Positions 25,671 to 35,112 of a stretch of 64,000 nucleotides of DNA are shown in pieces. Origin of the DNA: Borrelia sp. A-FGy1 (GTDB lineage Bacteria > Spirochaetota > Spirochaetia > Borreliales > Borreliaceae); the NCBI RefSeq assembly GCF_014084025.1, contig NZ_CP043682.1, positions 186,001-250,000 on the forward strand. Reading direction: 5' to 3'. Made by a program: the position numbers and the translations under genes. The notes beneath the pieces were generated by a model that saw only the letters and a list, made by a program, of their open reading frames with translations, ran no database searches and was not told the DNA's origin. The stretch's first letter is position 1. Every line of letters starts with the position of its first letter.

Positions 25671-26519
25671 ATGAATGCTAATTTTTTAAGGCTTAAAACA
25701 CCGACAATCTTTACTTTATTTTTAGTTTTCTTATTAAACCCAAATTTAGCATATGCTCAAAGATTAATTAGAATTGGGCAAGAGGAAATAAAAAACAAAA
25801 ATTATCCAAAAGCAATCAAGATCCTCAGTGATGCCATTCAGAAATATCCAAAAGTACAAAATGGATACTATTTTTTAGCAATAGCTTATAGGGAAAATAA
25901 TCAATTAACAGAAGCAGAAGGAGCTTTGCTTGATGGAATTGCAATTGGAGGAGACATTGATTATAAGCTATTTTTTGAACTTGGAAATATAATGTTTAAA
26001 AGAGGGGAAGGATACTATAACTTAGCAATAAAATATTATTCCAATTCTGTTAAAAATATGCCTAATTATGATAAGGCACTACTTAACAGAGCAAATTCTT
26101 ATGTTGAACAAGGAAAAGTAAATTTTAAGGAAAAGAACTATAAAAACGCATGGGATTCATATACTATGGCGATTCATGACTATTCTCAATTTATTACACT
26201 AAGATATGAAACTGAAAAAAAAGATGATATTTTATATATGATTAATCTTTTAAGAAATAAAAAAGCAGATTTAGAAAAACTTGACAAAAGTCTAAAAAGT
26301 AGAAATGATCACAAAAGTAAAGAAAGTAAAGAAAGTAAAGAAAGTAAAGAAAGTAAAGAAAGTAAAGACATTAAAGACATTAAAGACATTAAAGACATTA
26401 AAGACATTAAAGACATTAAAGACATACCTCAAAAAGAATTTGAAACAAATTTACAAACAGATTCTTTAATTGAGCTAGAAAAAATTAATTGGCAAGAGGA
26501 GTTAAACATAGATGAATAA
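25671..26519 (+). CDS. Exported TPR protein with a repetitive C-terminal tail
   Basis: 282 residues with a signal peptide (to about residue 29, LNPNLAYAQ), then three or so TPR units (IGQEEIKNKNYPKAIKILSD, NGYYFLAIAYRENNQLTEAE, YNLAIKYYSNSVKNMPNYDK), and a charged tail made of SKE and IKD triplets followed by an acidic end. It is probably periplasmic. Its stop overlaps the start of the larger TPR gene at 26512, so they form a pair. The tail is encoded by a tandem array (26316-26423) whose copy number should vary between strains. Confidence 0.85.
   Translation: MNANFLRLKTPTIFTLFLVFLLNPNLAYAQRLIRIGQEEIKNKNYPKAIKILSDAIQKYPKVQNGYYFLAIAYRENNQLTEAEGALLDGIAIGGDIDYKLFFELGNIMFKRGEGYYNLAIKYYSNSVKNMPNYDKALLNRANSYVEQGKVNFKEKNYKNAWDSYTMAIHDYSQFITLRYETEKKDDILYMINLLRNKKADLEKLDKSLKSRNDHKSKESKESKESKESKESKDIKDIKDIKDIKDIKDIKDIPQKEFETNLQTDSLIELEKINWQEELNIDE
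26316..26423 (+). repeat. 9-bp in-frame tandem repeat array (12 units)
   Basis: Five copies of AGTAAAGAA (Ser-Lys-Glu), one AGTAAAGAC (Ser-Lys-Asp) and six copies of ATTAAAGAC (Ile-Lys-Asp), without interruption. All units are in frame, so slippage changes protein length without breaking the gene. The switch from one unit type to the other through a hybrid unit suggests one point change followed by two separate expansions. Confidence 0.98.
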
Positions 26520-28875
26520 CAGAAAAAGTTTACCTATACTATTAACTTTAATATTTCTGCTTATTTCTTCATTTGCATTGCTTGGTTATTATATATCTAA
26601 AGATAGATTAAACAAACGAAACCAAGAAATAATGCTAAATGAAGTCAAAAACAGTGTTATGGATAGAAATTATAAAAAAGCTTATTCAATAACGAAATTG
26701 CTAAAAGATAAATATCCAAAAAACATAGATATTGCAATGCTTGAAAATACTCTGGCAGAACTTGCTAATAATAATCCTTTTGAGTCAAAAAATCTGCAAA
26801 GAGACACAGCCAATCAAATACTAGATAAAATACAGGGAAGAGAAAAATTAATTCCTATTAATAATGAAAATTCTGATATTGCTTTTAATAATAGATATAT
26901 TAAAGACAACACAGCAATAGAAAACTATGCTGACAGAAAAGAAGAAAATAGTATTGAAGATGAAGATATTTTAGAGTTTAGAAAAAGTAAAGTACCCAAA
27001 AATTTAGTCAGCAACAAAAGTAAAATCAAGGACAATAAAAAGTCAAAAATAATCAACAAAGAATTTACTGAAAGAAAAAAAAATTTATTTAATTTAAAAA
27101 AGTTAAAAGATAACTTAAGTAAAGAGCTAAACAATACTAAGAATAAACAGATAGATAATCAAAAAAAAGAAATAAAAAAGAACGAGAATGAACTTAGAGA
27201 AAAATTTGTAAATAATTACAAAACAGAACAAAAAAATCAAATTGATGAACGCCATAAAAAAAATATTAAGTCTCTATCTTTAAAACAACCAATAAAAATA
27301 GAAGAAACAAATATAAAAATTCTACCTAAATCAAATAATCAAATGATTGAAAAAATAGCGAGACCCTACAACTACCTTATAAAAAAAGAACTTTATGAGA
27401 TATTAGATAATATTAACACTGGAAATCCCTCTATTGGAAAGATAAGACTTAATGAACTAATCAAAAAGGGACTAAATAACAAATTCAAGAAAGTAAATGA
27501 TTTAATTGATAAATCAAAATATCAAGAAGCCGCCAAAATCTTGCTTAAGTTAATAAAGCAAAATTTTGAATTAAAACCAGTCGGCCTACAAAAAGCTCCT
27601 TTAAATAAGGAGCTTTTTGTAAAAGATCGACCTGTGCAAAAAATCTTTGACAAAAAGAATATTTCATCAGATAATAAAATTAAAGAACAAGATAGATCAA
27701 AAATCCCTACCAAACATGCTAAAGATTTATCAAAAAATTTAAACTCCCTCAAAATGCTAGCACTAATAAATGAAAAAAAAGGTAACTTAAAGATAACTGA
27801 AGAAATTTATGGAAAAATTGCAAGCATAACAAAACAAGCAGAAGATTATTATAAAGTTGGAATCATTAAATTTAAACTACAGAAATACAAAGAAGCAATT
27901 AAAGCTTTTGATGAGGCTATTGCAATTCATCCAAATCTCAAAAAAGCATACACAAATAAAGGCACAATTTTAATTGTATTAAATAAACCCAAAGAAGCAA
28001 TTAAAGCCTTTGATAAGGCAATTGCAATTGATCAAAATTACGACACTGCTTTCTACAGAAAAGGAATAGCGGAAGAACAAAACAACAATAAAGCACATGC
28101 TTTTTTAAGTTTCAAAAAAGCTCATGATATTGCTAAAAATCCTAATTACGCAATAAAAGCAGGAATTACTGCAAATCATATCGGAGACTTTAAAAGTGGT
28201 GAAAAATACCTAGAAATGGCAAGTTTCTCATTTAAAGAAAAAAATGACATCATTCTTTATAACCTAGCGATAGCAAAATTTGAAAATGATAACCTCAATG
28301 ACTCACTTAAAATCATAAATAAGGCTATTTCTATAAGGCCAGAGAAACCTGAATATTTATATTTAAAAGCATCCATTTTCTTAACAAAAGGAGATTATCA
28401 TAAAGCAATAGAATTCTACAATAATGTAATTTTAAAAACTCCTAAAAATATTACAGCACACATAAATTTAGCAAAGGCATACGAAAAGTTAGGAAATGAA
28501 AGTAAAGCAATTGAAATACTAGAAAAAGTTATCAATCAAAATCATTCAGTAGTATTAAATAATCTTGGTAAACTCTACAAAAAACAAGGGAATTATCAAA
28601 AAGCAATAGATATTTTTCAAAAAGCAGAAGCTAGCTCAAACCTTGAAGCAAAATACAATCTAGCCATTACATTTTTGGATACCAAAGAAAACAAAAAAGC
28701 AATGGAAAAACTAATAGAATACATTAAAATAGATTCAAATAACCCAGAAGCTCTCCATGCATTAGGAATAATAGAATACAATGAAAACGGAGATAATAAA
28801 AGACTTAAAGAAATTATTAAAAAATTTCCAAATTACACACAAAATAAAAATATAATAAAAATTATAGAACAATGA
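26512..28875 (+). CDS. lmp1: Large TPR membrane-anchored protein (Lmp1-like)
   Basis: 787 residues. One N-terminal membrane segment (residues 9-28, [20 protein letters not shown]), a long lysine/asparagine-rich middle (about 90-400) and a C-terminal block of eight or more TPR units (for example [40 protein letters not shown]). Position between a small TPR gene and mutL matches the surface-located membrane protein Lmp1 of Lyme Borrelia (BB0210 in my recollection), which has a role in evading antibodies; that protein is longer, its middle repeat region being reduced here. The gene name is an inference from position and architecture. Confidence 0.75.
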   Translation: MNNRKSLPILLTLIFLLISSFALLGYYISKDRLNKRNQEIMLNEVKNSVMDRNYKKAYSITKLLKDKYPKNIDIAMLENTLAELANNNPFESKNLQRDTANQILDKIQGREKLIPINNENSDIAFNNRYIKDNTAIENYADRKEENSIEDEDILEFRKSKVPKNLVSNKSKIKDNKKSKIINKEFTERKKNLFNLKKLKDNLSKELNNTKNKQIDNQKKEIKKNENELREKFVNNYKTEQKNQIDERHKKNIKSLSLKQPIKIEETNIKILPKSNNQMIEKIARPYNYLIKKELYEILDNINTGNPSIGKIRLNELIKKGLNNKFKKVNDLIDKSKYQEAAKILLKLIKQNFELKPVGLQKAPLNKELFVKDRPVQKIFDKKNISSDNKIKEQDRSKIPTKHAKDLSKNLNSLKMLALINEKKGNLKITEEIYGKIASITKQAEDYYKVGIIKFKLQKYKEAIKAFDEAIAIHPNLKKAYTNKGTILIVLNKPKEAIKAFDKAIAIDQNYDTAFYRKGIAEEQNNNKAHAFLSFKKAHDIAKNPNYAIKAGITANHIGDFKSGEKYLEMASFSFKEKNDIILYNLAIAKFENDNLNDSLKIINKAISIRPEKPEYLYLKASIFLTKGDYHKAIEFYNNVILKTPKNITAHINLAKAYEKLGNESKAIEILEKVINQNHSVVLNNLGKLYKKQGNYQKAIDIFQKAEASSNLEAKYNLAITFLDTKENKKAMEKLIEYIKIDSNNPEALHALGIIEYNENGDNKRLKEIIKKFPNYTQNKNIIKIIEQ
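27587..27621. repeat. 14-bp perfect inverted repeat inside the Lmp1-like gene
   Basis: TACAAAAAGCTCCT (27587-27600) and AGGAGCTTTTTGTA (27608-27621) around the loop TTAAATA. It has the look of an intrinsic terminator (GC-containing stem followed by T/A run), but lies inside an open frame encoding [13 protein letters not shown]. Confidence 0.9.
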
Positions 28876-30719
28876 ACAAAATAAAATTTTTAGACAAAAC
28901 CCTAGTACAAAAAATAGCCGCAGGAGAAGCCATAGACAGGCCTTCTTCTATTTTAAAAGAATTGCTTGACAACTCAATAGATTCTGGAGCAGATAAAATT
29001 GAAGTTTTTCTAGAAGAAGGAGGTATTAGAAAAATACTAATTACAGACAATGGTAGTGGATTAAGTCCAGAAGACTTAAAAATATGCTATTTACCTCACA
29101 CCACTTCAAAAATCAATGCAGAAAAAGACCTTGAATCAATTAAGACACTAGGTTTTAGAGGAGAAGCCCTCTCTAGTATTGCCATTTGTTCTAATCTCAC
29201 CATAACAAGTTCAACTACAGGAGAAGAAAGTTATCAAATTGAAATTGAAAACGGAATTGAAAAACACTTTAAAAAACAATCTCCAATAAAAGGAACAATA
29301 GTAGATGTTAAAAACCTATTTCATAATTTTCCCGCAAGAAAAAGATTCTTAAAAAAAGATTCTATTGAAACAAAAATGTGTTTAAAAGTTTTTGAAGAAA
29401 AAGCTGTAACTCATCCTGAAATTGACTTTAGATTAAGTATTAATCATGAGTTGAGAAAAGTATATTTTAAAGAAAAATTAATAGACAGAGTTCAAAGTGT
29501 ATATGGAGAAACAATAAAGTATAATAAATTTAGGAAAATAGAAGCAGAATACGAGAATGTCAAAATAAAAATTTTTTTTGCTTCTCCTAACTTTTCAAGA
29601 AAAGATAGAAGAAATATAAAAATATTTGTAAACAGAAGATCTATTGAAGAAAAAAATTTATCTGATGCTATTATTGATGGATATAGCAGAATGCTAACTC
29701 CAAGTAATTTCCCAATATGTTATCTATTTTTAGAAATAGAACCCAAATATGTCGATTTTAATATACACCCTCAAAAAAAAGAAGTAAGATTTTTCAATCT
29801 ACCTTTTTTACCTAAACAAATTTCAAACAACATTAATAATTTTTTTAACAAAGAGCAAAAAGAAATTTTACAAGATCATCAAAACATAATAACAAAAAGA
29901 CAATTAACCAATAATACTAGATTATTACAAGCTGATAGCAACAAATTACAAAATTCAAATTTACAAATCTACGAAATTACAAAAAATGAAGAATTAACAT
30001 TTAAAAATCTTCAAAGTAAAAAAATAAAAAATACCATAGAAGAAAAAGTTAATTCTGAAAGCCTAACCCCAACAACCCAAAATAATAAATCATTATTTAA
30101 AACCCAAATCCAAAATATTCATCTAAAAACTTCTACAATTCTAAATTCAATCGATAATCAAAGAGAGGAAGAATGCAAACATAAATATATAGGACAATTA
30201 TTTTCTGAATTTCTAATAGTAGAGAAGCATAATGAAGTCTATTTCCTGGACCAACATGCTCTTCATGAAAGCATTATATATAATAATCTAAAAAATTCAA
30301 AAAAGACCATACAAAACCTTCTAGTCCCAATTGAATTCCAGGTAGATTGTGAAGACGCAGACAAAATACTTGAAAGTGAAATAGAAGAATATAAACAAAT
30401 AGACATCATAGTTATTAAAACAAATAATCAAACTTATGAACTTAAATCCATACCAAATATCTGTAATAAATATGAAAATGTTATTATTCAATTCTTAAAA
30501 AAAAGGAAAAGCAAAACTATTAATTCTCTAGAAGCTGATCTATACGCTACTATTGCCTGTAGAGAAGCTATTAAACAAAATGACACAATCAGCTCTGAAT
30601 TTAGCAATTTTTTAATAAATGAATTTTTTCATTTAAATCTTAAACATTGTCCACATGGAAGAAAAATTTATTATAAAATTTCTAAATTTGAACTTGAAAA
30701 AAGTGTCAACAGAAAATAA
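28872..30719 (+). CDS. mutL: DNA mismatch repair protein MutL
   Basis: 615 residues. GHKL ATPase N-domain with [30 protein letters not shown] and [10 protein letters not shown]; the transducer domain carries [10 protein letters not shown]. In the C-domain DQHALHE (near residue 460), ACREAI and CPHGRK match the metal-site motifs of endonuclease-type MutL, although the last Glu of DQHA(x)2E(x)4E is Asn. MutL couples MutS mismatch recognition to strand excision. The ATG overlaps the stop of the Lmp1-like gene (ATGA). Confidence 0.96.
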   Translation: MNKIKFLDKTLVQKIAAGEAIDRPSSILKELLDNSIDSGADKIEVFLEEGGIRKILITDNGSGLSPEDLKICYLPHTTSKINAEKDLESIKTLGFRGEALSSIAICSNLTITSSTTGEESYQIEIENGIEKHFKKQSPIKGTIVDVKNLFHNFPARKRFLKKDSIETKMCLKVFEEKAVTHPEIDFRLSINHELRKVYFKEKLIDRVQSVYGETIKYNKFRKIEAEYENVKIKIFFASPNFSRKDRRNIKIFVNRRSIEEKNLSDAIIDGYSRMLTPSNFPICYLFLEIEPKYVDFNIHPQKKEVRFFNLPFLPKQISNNINNFFNKEQKEILQDHQNIITKRQLTNNTRLLQADSNKLQNSNLQIYEITKNEELTFKNLQSKKIKNTIEEKVNSESLTPTTQNNKSLFKTQIQNIHLKTSTILNSIDNQREEECKHKYIGQLFSEFLIVEKHNEVYFLDQHALHESIIYNNLKNSKKTIQNLLVPIEFQVDCEDADKILESEIEEYKQIDIIVIKTNNQTYELKSIPNICNKYENVIIQFLKKRKSKTINSLEADLYATIACREAIKQNDTISSEFSNFLINEFFHLNLKHCPHGRKIYYKISKFELEKSVNRK

Positions 30720-30739
30720 AATAAACACAGAAGTTACTC

Positions 30740-31789
30740 ATGATAAATAATCTCAAATCTCAAATCCAAAAATTAAGATTAGAAAAATACAAAAAGTTAA
30801 CTGAACTTGGTAAAACACTTAAAAATAGCAATGTAATAGAGCTGAAAAAATTACCCTCCTACGCTTCTTTAAAGCTAATTGAAAAAGAACTAACTCAGCT
30901 TAGAACAAATTTAAGCAAGGCAGAAGACAATGAAAATAAATTAAAAGAATTATATAAAAACCTTAAAGACTGCAAATTCGCTCAAAAAAACATTCTTAAA
31001 GTTTACAAAAATAAGCTTACAAAAACTATAGAATCATTAATAAATCATTATCCAAAAAATTTACAATCAATCCTAGAATACAAACTAGACTTTACCAAAT
31101 CAATGCTTGAAAAGCATGAAGACAAAACAAAAGAAACAACAAATCCTAATAAAAATCTCAATTTATTAAAGAAGTGTATTATACATATTACACTAGTCAT
31201 AAAAGAAATACTAAATAAAATAAATATAGGAAAAGTAGAAAAAGAGTTTGAAAAAAAAATATTAAGAGAACACTTATCTTCAGAAAACTTAGAAAAGTTA
31301 ATCAATAAATTTATAGAAAATAAAAATTTAACTAAAGAACTAATTGAAGAATTTAGATTAATTAACAAAGCTCAAACAAGTTTAACAACAATAAATGACA
31401 CTATAAAAGAAACAAGAAATAAAAGTATAAAAAATAAAATCAATAACAAAAATAAAATAGAAAATAAAATTAGCATTGTTGAAATAAATAAAAAGAATGT
31501 TTTAAAAAAAATTGCAGAAGAATTTATTGAGATGACAAAGACAGAAAAAGGATTAAGTAAAACCGGAGCAATTAATTCTTTGTTACAGCAAATAGAAAAT
31601 TTAAATCAACAAATAATAAAATTAAATGAAGAATTAGTAAAAACAATTAAGAGAGAAGAAATATACACAATAAAAGAAAAAATGAAACAACTTATAAGAA
31701 ATAAAGAATCAATTGAAAACAAATTAAATAAACTAAATTCAAAAATAGAAATCATAAAAAATGAAATTGATGAACTTGACAATCAATAA
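30740..31789 (+). CDS. Coiled-coil protein, unknown function
   Basis: 349 residues, almost entirely predicted coiled coil (heptads such as LIEKELTQLRTNLSKAEDNE and IENLNQQIIKLNEELVKTIK), very rich in K, E, N and I, without signal peptide or membrane span. No enzymatic motif. It follows mutL by 20 bp and is probably in the same transcript; tRNA(CAT) comes next. Coiled-coil proteins of this kind may be structural or simply low-complexity; no function is assigned. Confidence 0.7.
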   Translation: MINNLKSQIQKLRLEKYKKLTELGKTLKNSNVIELKKLPSYASLKLIEKELTQLRTNLSKAEDNENKLKELYKNLKDCKFAQKNILKVYKNKLTKTIESLINHYPKNLQSILEYKLDFTKSMLEKHEDKTKETTNPNKNLNLLKKCIIHITLVIKEILNKINIGKVEKEFEKKILREHLSSENLEKLINKFIENKNLTKELIEEFRLINKAQTSLTTINDTIKETRNKSIKNKINNKNKIENKISIVEINKKNVLKKIAEEFIEMTKTEKGLSKTGAINSLLQQIENLNQQIIKLNEELVKTIKREEIYTIKEKMKQLIRNKESIENKLNKLNSKIEIIKNEIDELDNQ

Positions 31790-31818
31790 AAAATCAATAT
31801 AATGGCTTAAGGTGTGGA

Positions 31819-31849
31819 TTGAAAAGACTACTTTTAATTCTTTTAAATT
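31819..31849 (+). promoter_or_regulatory. Probable promoter of the CAT-anticodon tRNA
   Basis: TTGAAA (31819-31824) with TTAAAT or TAAATT at 31843-31849, spacing 18-19 bases, ending about 10 bp before the tRNA. Reasonable sigma-70 match, not statistically tested. Confidence 0.4.
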
Positions 31850-31858
31850 ATCTTTTTA

Positions 31859-31932
31859 GGGCCTATAGCTCAGTTGGTTAGAGCACCCGACTCATAATCG
31901 GTAGGTCCCAGGTTCAAGTCCTGGTGGGCCCA
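31859..31932 (+). tRNA. tRNA with CAT anticodon, probably tRNA-Ile2 (else elongator Met)
   Basis: Acceptor GGGCCTA pairs with TGGGCCC, D arm GCTC/GAGC, anticodon loop CTCATAA, T arm CCAGG-TTCAAGT-CCTGG, discriminator A. The acceptor and D-arm sequence (GGGCCTATAGCTCAGTTGG) resembles isoleucine tRNAs, so the C34 is probably converted to lysidine by TilS to read AUA codons, which are abundant in this genome. An elongator tRNA-Met has the same anticodon and cannot be excluded. Confidence 0.9.
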
Positions 31933-31935
31933 TCA

Positions 31936-32589
31936 TTAATTTAATTTAAAAAATAAATTAGAATTTTTCCCAATGTAATAAAGTCCTATATAATTATCCA
32001 AATTATCCTCTATTTGAATACTAGTTATATCTTCAACATTAGCAACTGCATTTAAAAAGTTAATCTCATCCTTAAGAGTCTTAATCAAATAAACTTTACT
32101 ACCACTTATTTCATTTAATTTAGACATATCTTTATATTTATATACGTAATCATAAATTAAAGATAATTCTTCTCTTGATAAACTTAAATTTATCACAATA
32201 TCTTTACTGTATATTCTCATGCCATAATCAAAAAGATATATTTTTGCTACAAAACTATCAAAAATCTTATCTGCAATATTAAAAATCAAATCTTTACAAT
32301 AAAGAATATCCTTGCCAAGAGTAGAATCAATGAAAGAAGAAGCATGCTTATCTTTATTAACTTCAATAAATTCCTTGTTATCTATGTTTTCAACAACAAA
32401 TTTAATTATATCTTTAGAATTTAAAACTCTAATAGCAAAATCAAAAGACATAGAATAATCAAAACTATCCTTATTAAAATAATAATTAATTATATAATCA
32501 AGTTCTCTTATATCAGGATAGCTTATTTCACAAGAGCATAAAATAATAAAAAATAAAAAAACTACTTTAGTCTTTAACTCTCTCAACAT
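31936..32589 (-). CDS. Putative lipoprotein, unknown function
   Basis: 217 residues from ATG 32589 (an in-frame ATG lies 13 codons upstream, inside efp). The N-terminus MLRELKTKVVFLFFIILC is a lipoprotein-type signal with a cysteine pair right after the hydrophobic core. The rest is acidic and rich in D, Y and I, with no recognised domain. Its start overlaps the end of efp by about 20 bp, so the two are cotranscribed. The gene ends three bases from the tRNA on the opposite strand. Confidence 0.7.
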   Translation of the reverse strand: MLRELKTKVVFLFFIILCSCEISYPDIRELDYIINYYFNKDSFDYSMSFDFAIRVLNSKDIIKFVVENIDNKEFIEVNKDKHASSFIDSTLGKDILYCKDLIFNIADKIFDSFVAKIYLFDYGMRIYSKDIVINLSLSREELSLIYDYVYKYKDMSKLNEISGSKVYLIKTLKDEINFLNAVANVEDITSIQIEDNLDNYIGLYYIGKNSNLFFKLN

Positions 32590-33145
32590 ATTCTTTTGTT
32601 TCAGAATTAACCAAAATCTTATCTCCAATATTAATAAAAATAGGTGCTTTTAATATAAAACCTGTATGAAGAGTAATATTCTTCATAGCATTAGTCACAG
32701 TGTCACTTTTAACAGCAATCTCAGCATCTACAACTTCAAATGCAATTTTGGGAGGAAATTTAATGTCAATAACTTCATCTTCCCATTTAACAAGAGAATA
32801 TACTTTTGATTCTTGTAAAAAGAGAATCTTATTTTCAATATTTGAAATTTCTCCTAATTTAACACTAAATTGTTCATAAGTTTCTAAATCCATAAAAATA
32901 AGATTTTCACCATCCCTATATAGATACTGGGACTTTATTTCTAAAACTTCAATCTCTTCTACTGTAACTGATCCTTTTAAAGTTTCTTTAATAATAGATT
33001 TATTTTTTAAATTTTTAAGTTTCAGCCTTACAATAGATCCTCCCCTACCTGTTTTTGAAAATTCTCGTTCAAGAACAATATATGGAATGCCTTTAAACAA
33101 CAAAAAACTCCCCTTTTCAATGTTTCCAGCCTTAATTGCACTCAT
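32567..33145 (-). CDS. efp: Elongation factor P, arginine-tip type
   Basis: 192 residues with the three EF-P domains (KGSFLLFKGIPYIVLEREFS, VVDAEIAVKSDTVTNAMKNI, VNSETKEYVERV). EF-P enters the E site and rescues ribosomes stalled on polyproline. The tip loop reads KTGRGGSIVRLKLKNL, so the residue at position 34, lysine in E. coli, is arginine. This resembles the subfamily in which EarP rhamnosylates the tip arginine; no earP candidate is present in this window. The start follows a weak AGG. Overlaps the lipoprotein gene downstream. Confidence 0.92.
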   Translation of the reverse strand: MSAIKAGNIEKGSFLLFKGIPYIVLEREFSKTGRGGSIVRLKLKNLKNKSIIKETLKGSVTVEEIEVLEIKSQYLYRDGENLIFMDLETYEQFSVKLGEISNIENKILFLQESKVYSLVKWEDEVIDIKFPPKIAFEVVDAEIAVKSDTVTNAMKNITLHTGFILKAPIFINIGDKILVNSETKEYVERVKD

Positions 33146-33212
33146 TTAATACCTCATAAATTTATAATTTGTTTAATACTTTATATCAAAAAATCAAAAT
33201 ATTTACTATTTA

Positions 33213-33240
33213 TTGACTTATCTAAAATTAATGATATTAT
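33213..33240 (+). promoter_or_regulatory. Probable promoter of the pst operon
   Basis: TTGACT (33213-33218) and TATTAT (33235-33240) with a 16-base spacer, about 26 bp upstream of the pstS start codon. The promoter lies in the 120-bp divergent region shared with efp. I saw no PhoB-type box. Confidence 0.55.
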
Positions 33241-33266
33241 ATATAGTCGTAAAAGGAATCAATTTA

Positions 33267-34112
33267 ATGAGAAATATCAAATTAACCTTTGCTATTTTAT
33301 TATTCTTTCTATTTATAAGTTGCTCAACTAATAGTAATGAAAATATTATTTCTATTGGAGGCTCCACCACTGCATCTTCTATTATGGATGAATTAATCTT
33401 AAGTTATAAAAAAACAAATAACCAAATTAAAGTAACTTATGATGCTCAAGGAAGTAGCGTGGGCATTAAAGGATTATTTGATGGCATTTATAAAATGGCA
33501 ATTTCATCAAGGGATGCTACCGAAGAAGAAATAGCTAAGGGCGCTAAAGTCACTATAATTGCTTATGATGCTTTAATATTTATCACAAGCCCTGATGTTA
33601 ATATTACAAATATTGCAGAATCTGACTTGGCAAATATACTTAATGGAACTATTAAAAATTGGAAACAAGTTGAAGGACCTAACGCTAGAATAAATCTCAT
33701 AAATAGAGATTCATCATCCGGATCGTATTCATCTGTCAAAGAACTAGTTCTTGAAAAAATATTAAAAACTCCTGAAAAAGCCCAATTCAAGCAAGATAGT
33801 ATTGTAGTAAAATCTAATGGTGAGGTGATTGAAAAGGTAAGTCTTACTCCACATTCAATTGGATATATTAGCTTTGGATATACGAAGAACTCTATGGAAA
33901 AGGGGCTAAATACGCTTTCAATAAATACCATATATCCTACAAAAGAAACAATAATGCAGAATAAATACAATATAAAAAGAATTTTAATTGCAATCACAAC
34001 TAGTATTTCTGAAAACAAAAATACACTTAACTTTATTGAATTTATGCTAAGTCCAAATGGTCAAGATATTATTGAAGAACAAGGATTCATTGGCATTGAA
34101 AATAAAATTTAA
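33267..34112 (+). CDS. pstS: Phosphate-binding lipoprotein PstS
   Basis: 281 residues from ATG 33267, preceded by AAAGGA. The signal peptide MRNIKLTFAILLFFLFISC ends in a lipobox at Cys19. The mature protein has the PstS-like segments ISIGGSTTASSIMDEL, AISSRDATEEE, LANILNGTIKNWKQVEGP and NRDSSSGSYSS, the last being the phosphate-binding loop of the type II binding-protein fold. It captures inorganic phosphate at the inner membrane for PstCAB. The in-frame TTG at 33213 belongs to the promoter -35 box and was rejected as a start. Confidence 0.95.
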   Translation: MRNIKLTFAILLFFLFISCSTNSNENIISIGGSTTASSIMDELILSYKKTNNQIKVTYDAQGSSVGIKGLFDGIYKMAISSRDATEEEIAKGAKVTIIAYDALIFITSPDVNITNIAESDLANILNGTIKNWKQVEGPNARINLINRDSSSGSYSSVKELVLEKILKTPEKAQFKQDSIVVKSNGEVIEKVSLTPHSIGYISFGYTKNSMEKGLNTLSINTIYPTKETIMQNKYNIKRILIAITTSISENKNTLNFIEFMLSPNGQDIIEEQGFIGIENKI

Positions 34113-34203
34113 TAATAACCAAATAGGGATATGATAAACTTAGATAAAGCTTTTAATAGAAAAGAATTTGAATAAAATTCTATAGAGGGGCTTCTTGTAA
34201 AGA

Positions 34204-35112
34204 ATGGTGTTAAATTTAAAGACAAAAAGAAATATTGTTACCTTAGGTTTTAACTTTTTTGTTTTTACATCCGCAACAATTAGCGCTTTATCTATATTAT
34301 TGTTAATTTTATTTATTGTTAATAATGGAATAGCACCTTTTCTCCACAATAGAATTAAAATTTGTAATTTTTTATTCAGCACTAATTGGAATCCTACGAG
34401 TAATATACAAAAATCTTATGGAATTTTATCATTTATTATAAATTCTGCCTTAACAACATTTTTTTCTGTCATAATTGCACTACCAATCGGGCTTGGATTT
34501 GCAATTTATCTTTTTGAAAAAACTAAAGGAATTTATCAAAAAATACTACAAACTATTATAGAACTATTAGCAGGAATTCCAAGTGTAGTATATGGCTTTT
34601 TCGGAAGCACATTTATAGCTACTCTCATAAAGAACACATTTAAAAGAGAAGATAATTTAGGATATAACCTAATAAGCTCAGCTATAGTCTTAAGTATAAT
34701 GATACTTCCAACAATAATTAGCGTCTCATATATAGCACTTAAAGCGGTTCCAAAATCATATAAACTAGCCTCTCTTGCACTAGCAGCTACAGACTGGCAA
34801 ACAATATACAAAGTAATGATTCCTTCTGCTGGAAGAGGAATCTTAGCAGGAGTAATGCTAGCCATTGGCAGAGCTATTGGTGAAACAATCGCAGTTTTAA
34901 TGGTTGGTGGAGGATCTCCTTTATTCATAAAAAATATATTCTCACCTATTAGAACTCTTACAATAAATATTGCAATAGATATGGGCTATGCATCTGGAAC
35001 TCACAGAGAAGCTTTATTCTCAACAGCTTTAGTTTTACTATTATCAGTAATTATTACAAATTCAATCAAATACTTTATTCTTTCTTCTTCTAAAAGGCTA
35101 AAAATCAAGTGA
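34204..35112 (+). CDS. pstC: Phosphate ABC transporter permease PstC
   Basis: 302 residues with about six transmembrane helices (around 18-40, 79-104, 120-142, 158-180, 212-235 and 277-298). The permease coupling loop is SLALAATDWQTIYKVMIPSAGRGI, shown by position 188-211, with the family G-x-x-x-A-x-G-E segment IGRAIGETIAVLMVGGG. Forms the membrane channel of the Pst system with PstA. Follows pstS after 91 bp; the next gene starts at its stop (GTGA), so translation of pstA is coupled. Confidence 0.95.
   Translation: MVLNLKTKRNIVTLGFNFFVFTSATISALSILLLILFIVNNGIAPFLHNRIKICNFLFSTNWNPTSNIQKSYGILSFIINSALTTFFSVIIALPIGLGFAIYLFEKTKGIYQKILQTIIELLAGIPSVVYGFFGSTFIATLIKNTFKREDNLGYNLISSAIVLSIMILPTIISVSYIALKAVPKSYKLASLALAATDWQTIYKVMIPSAGRGILAGVMLAIGRAIGETIAVLMVGGGSPLFIKNIFSPIRTLTINIAIDMGYASGTHREALFSTALVLLLSVIITNSIKYFILSSSKRLKIK

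Noticed and set aside
34204..34382. Minus-strand ORF at 34140-34382 opposite pstC start
   Set aside because: Shadow of pstC and its leader; no start signals.
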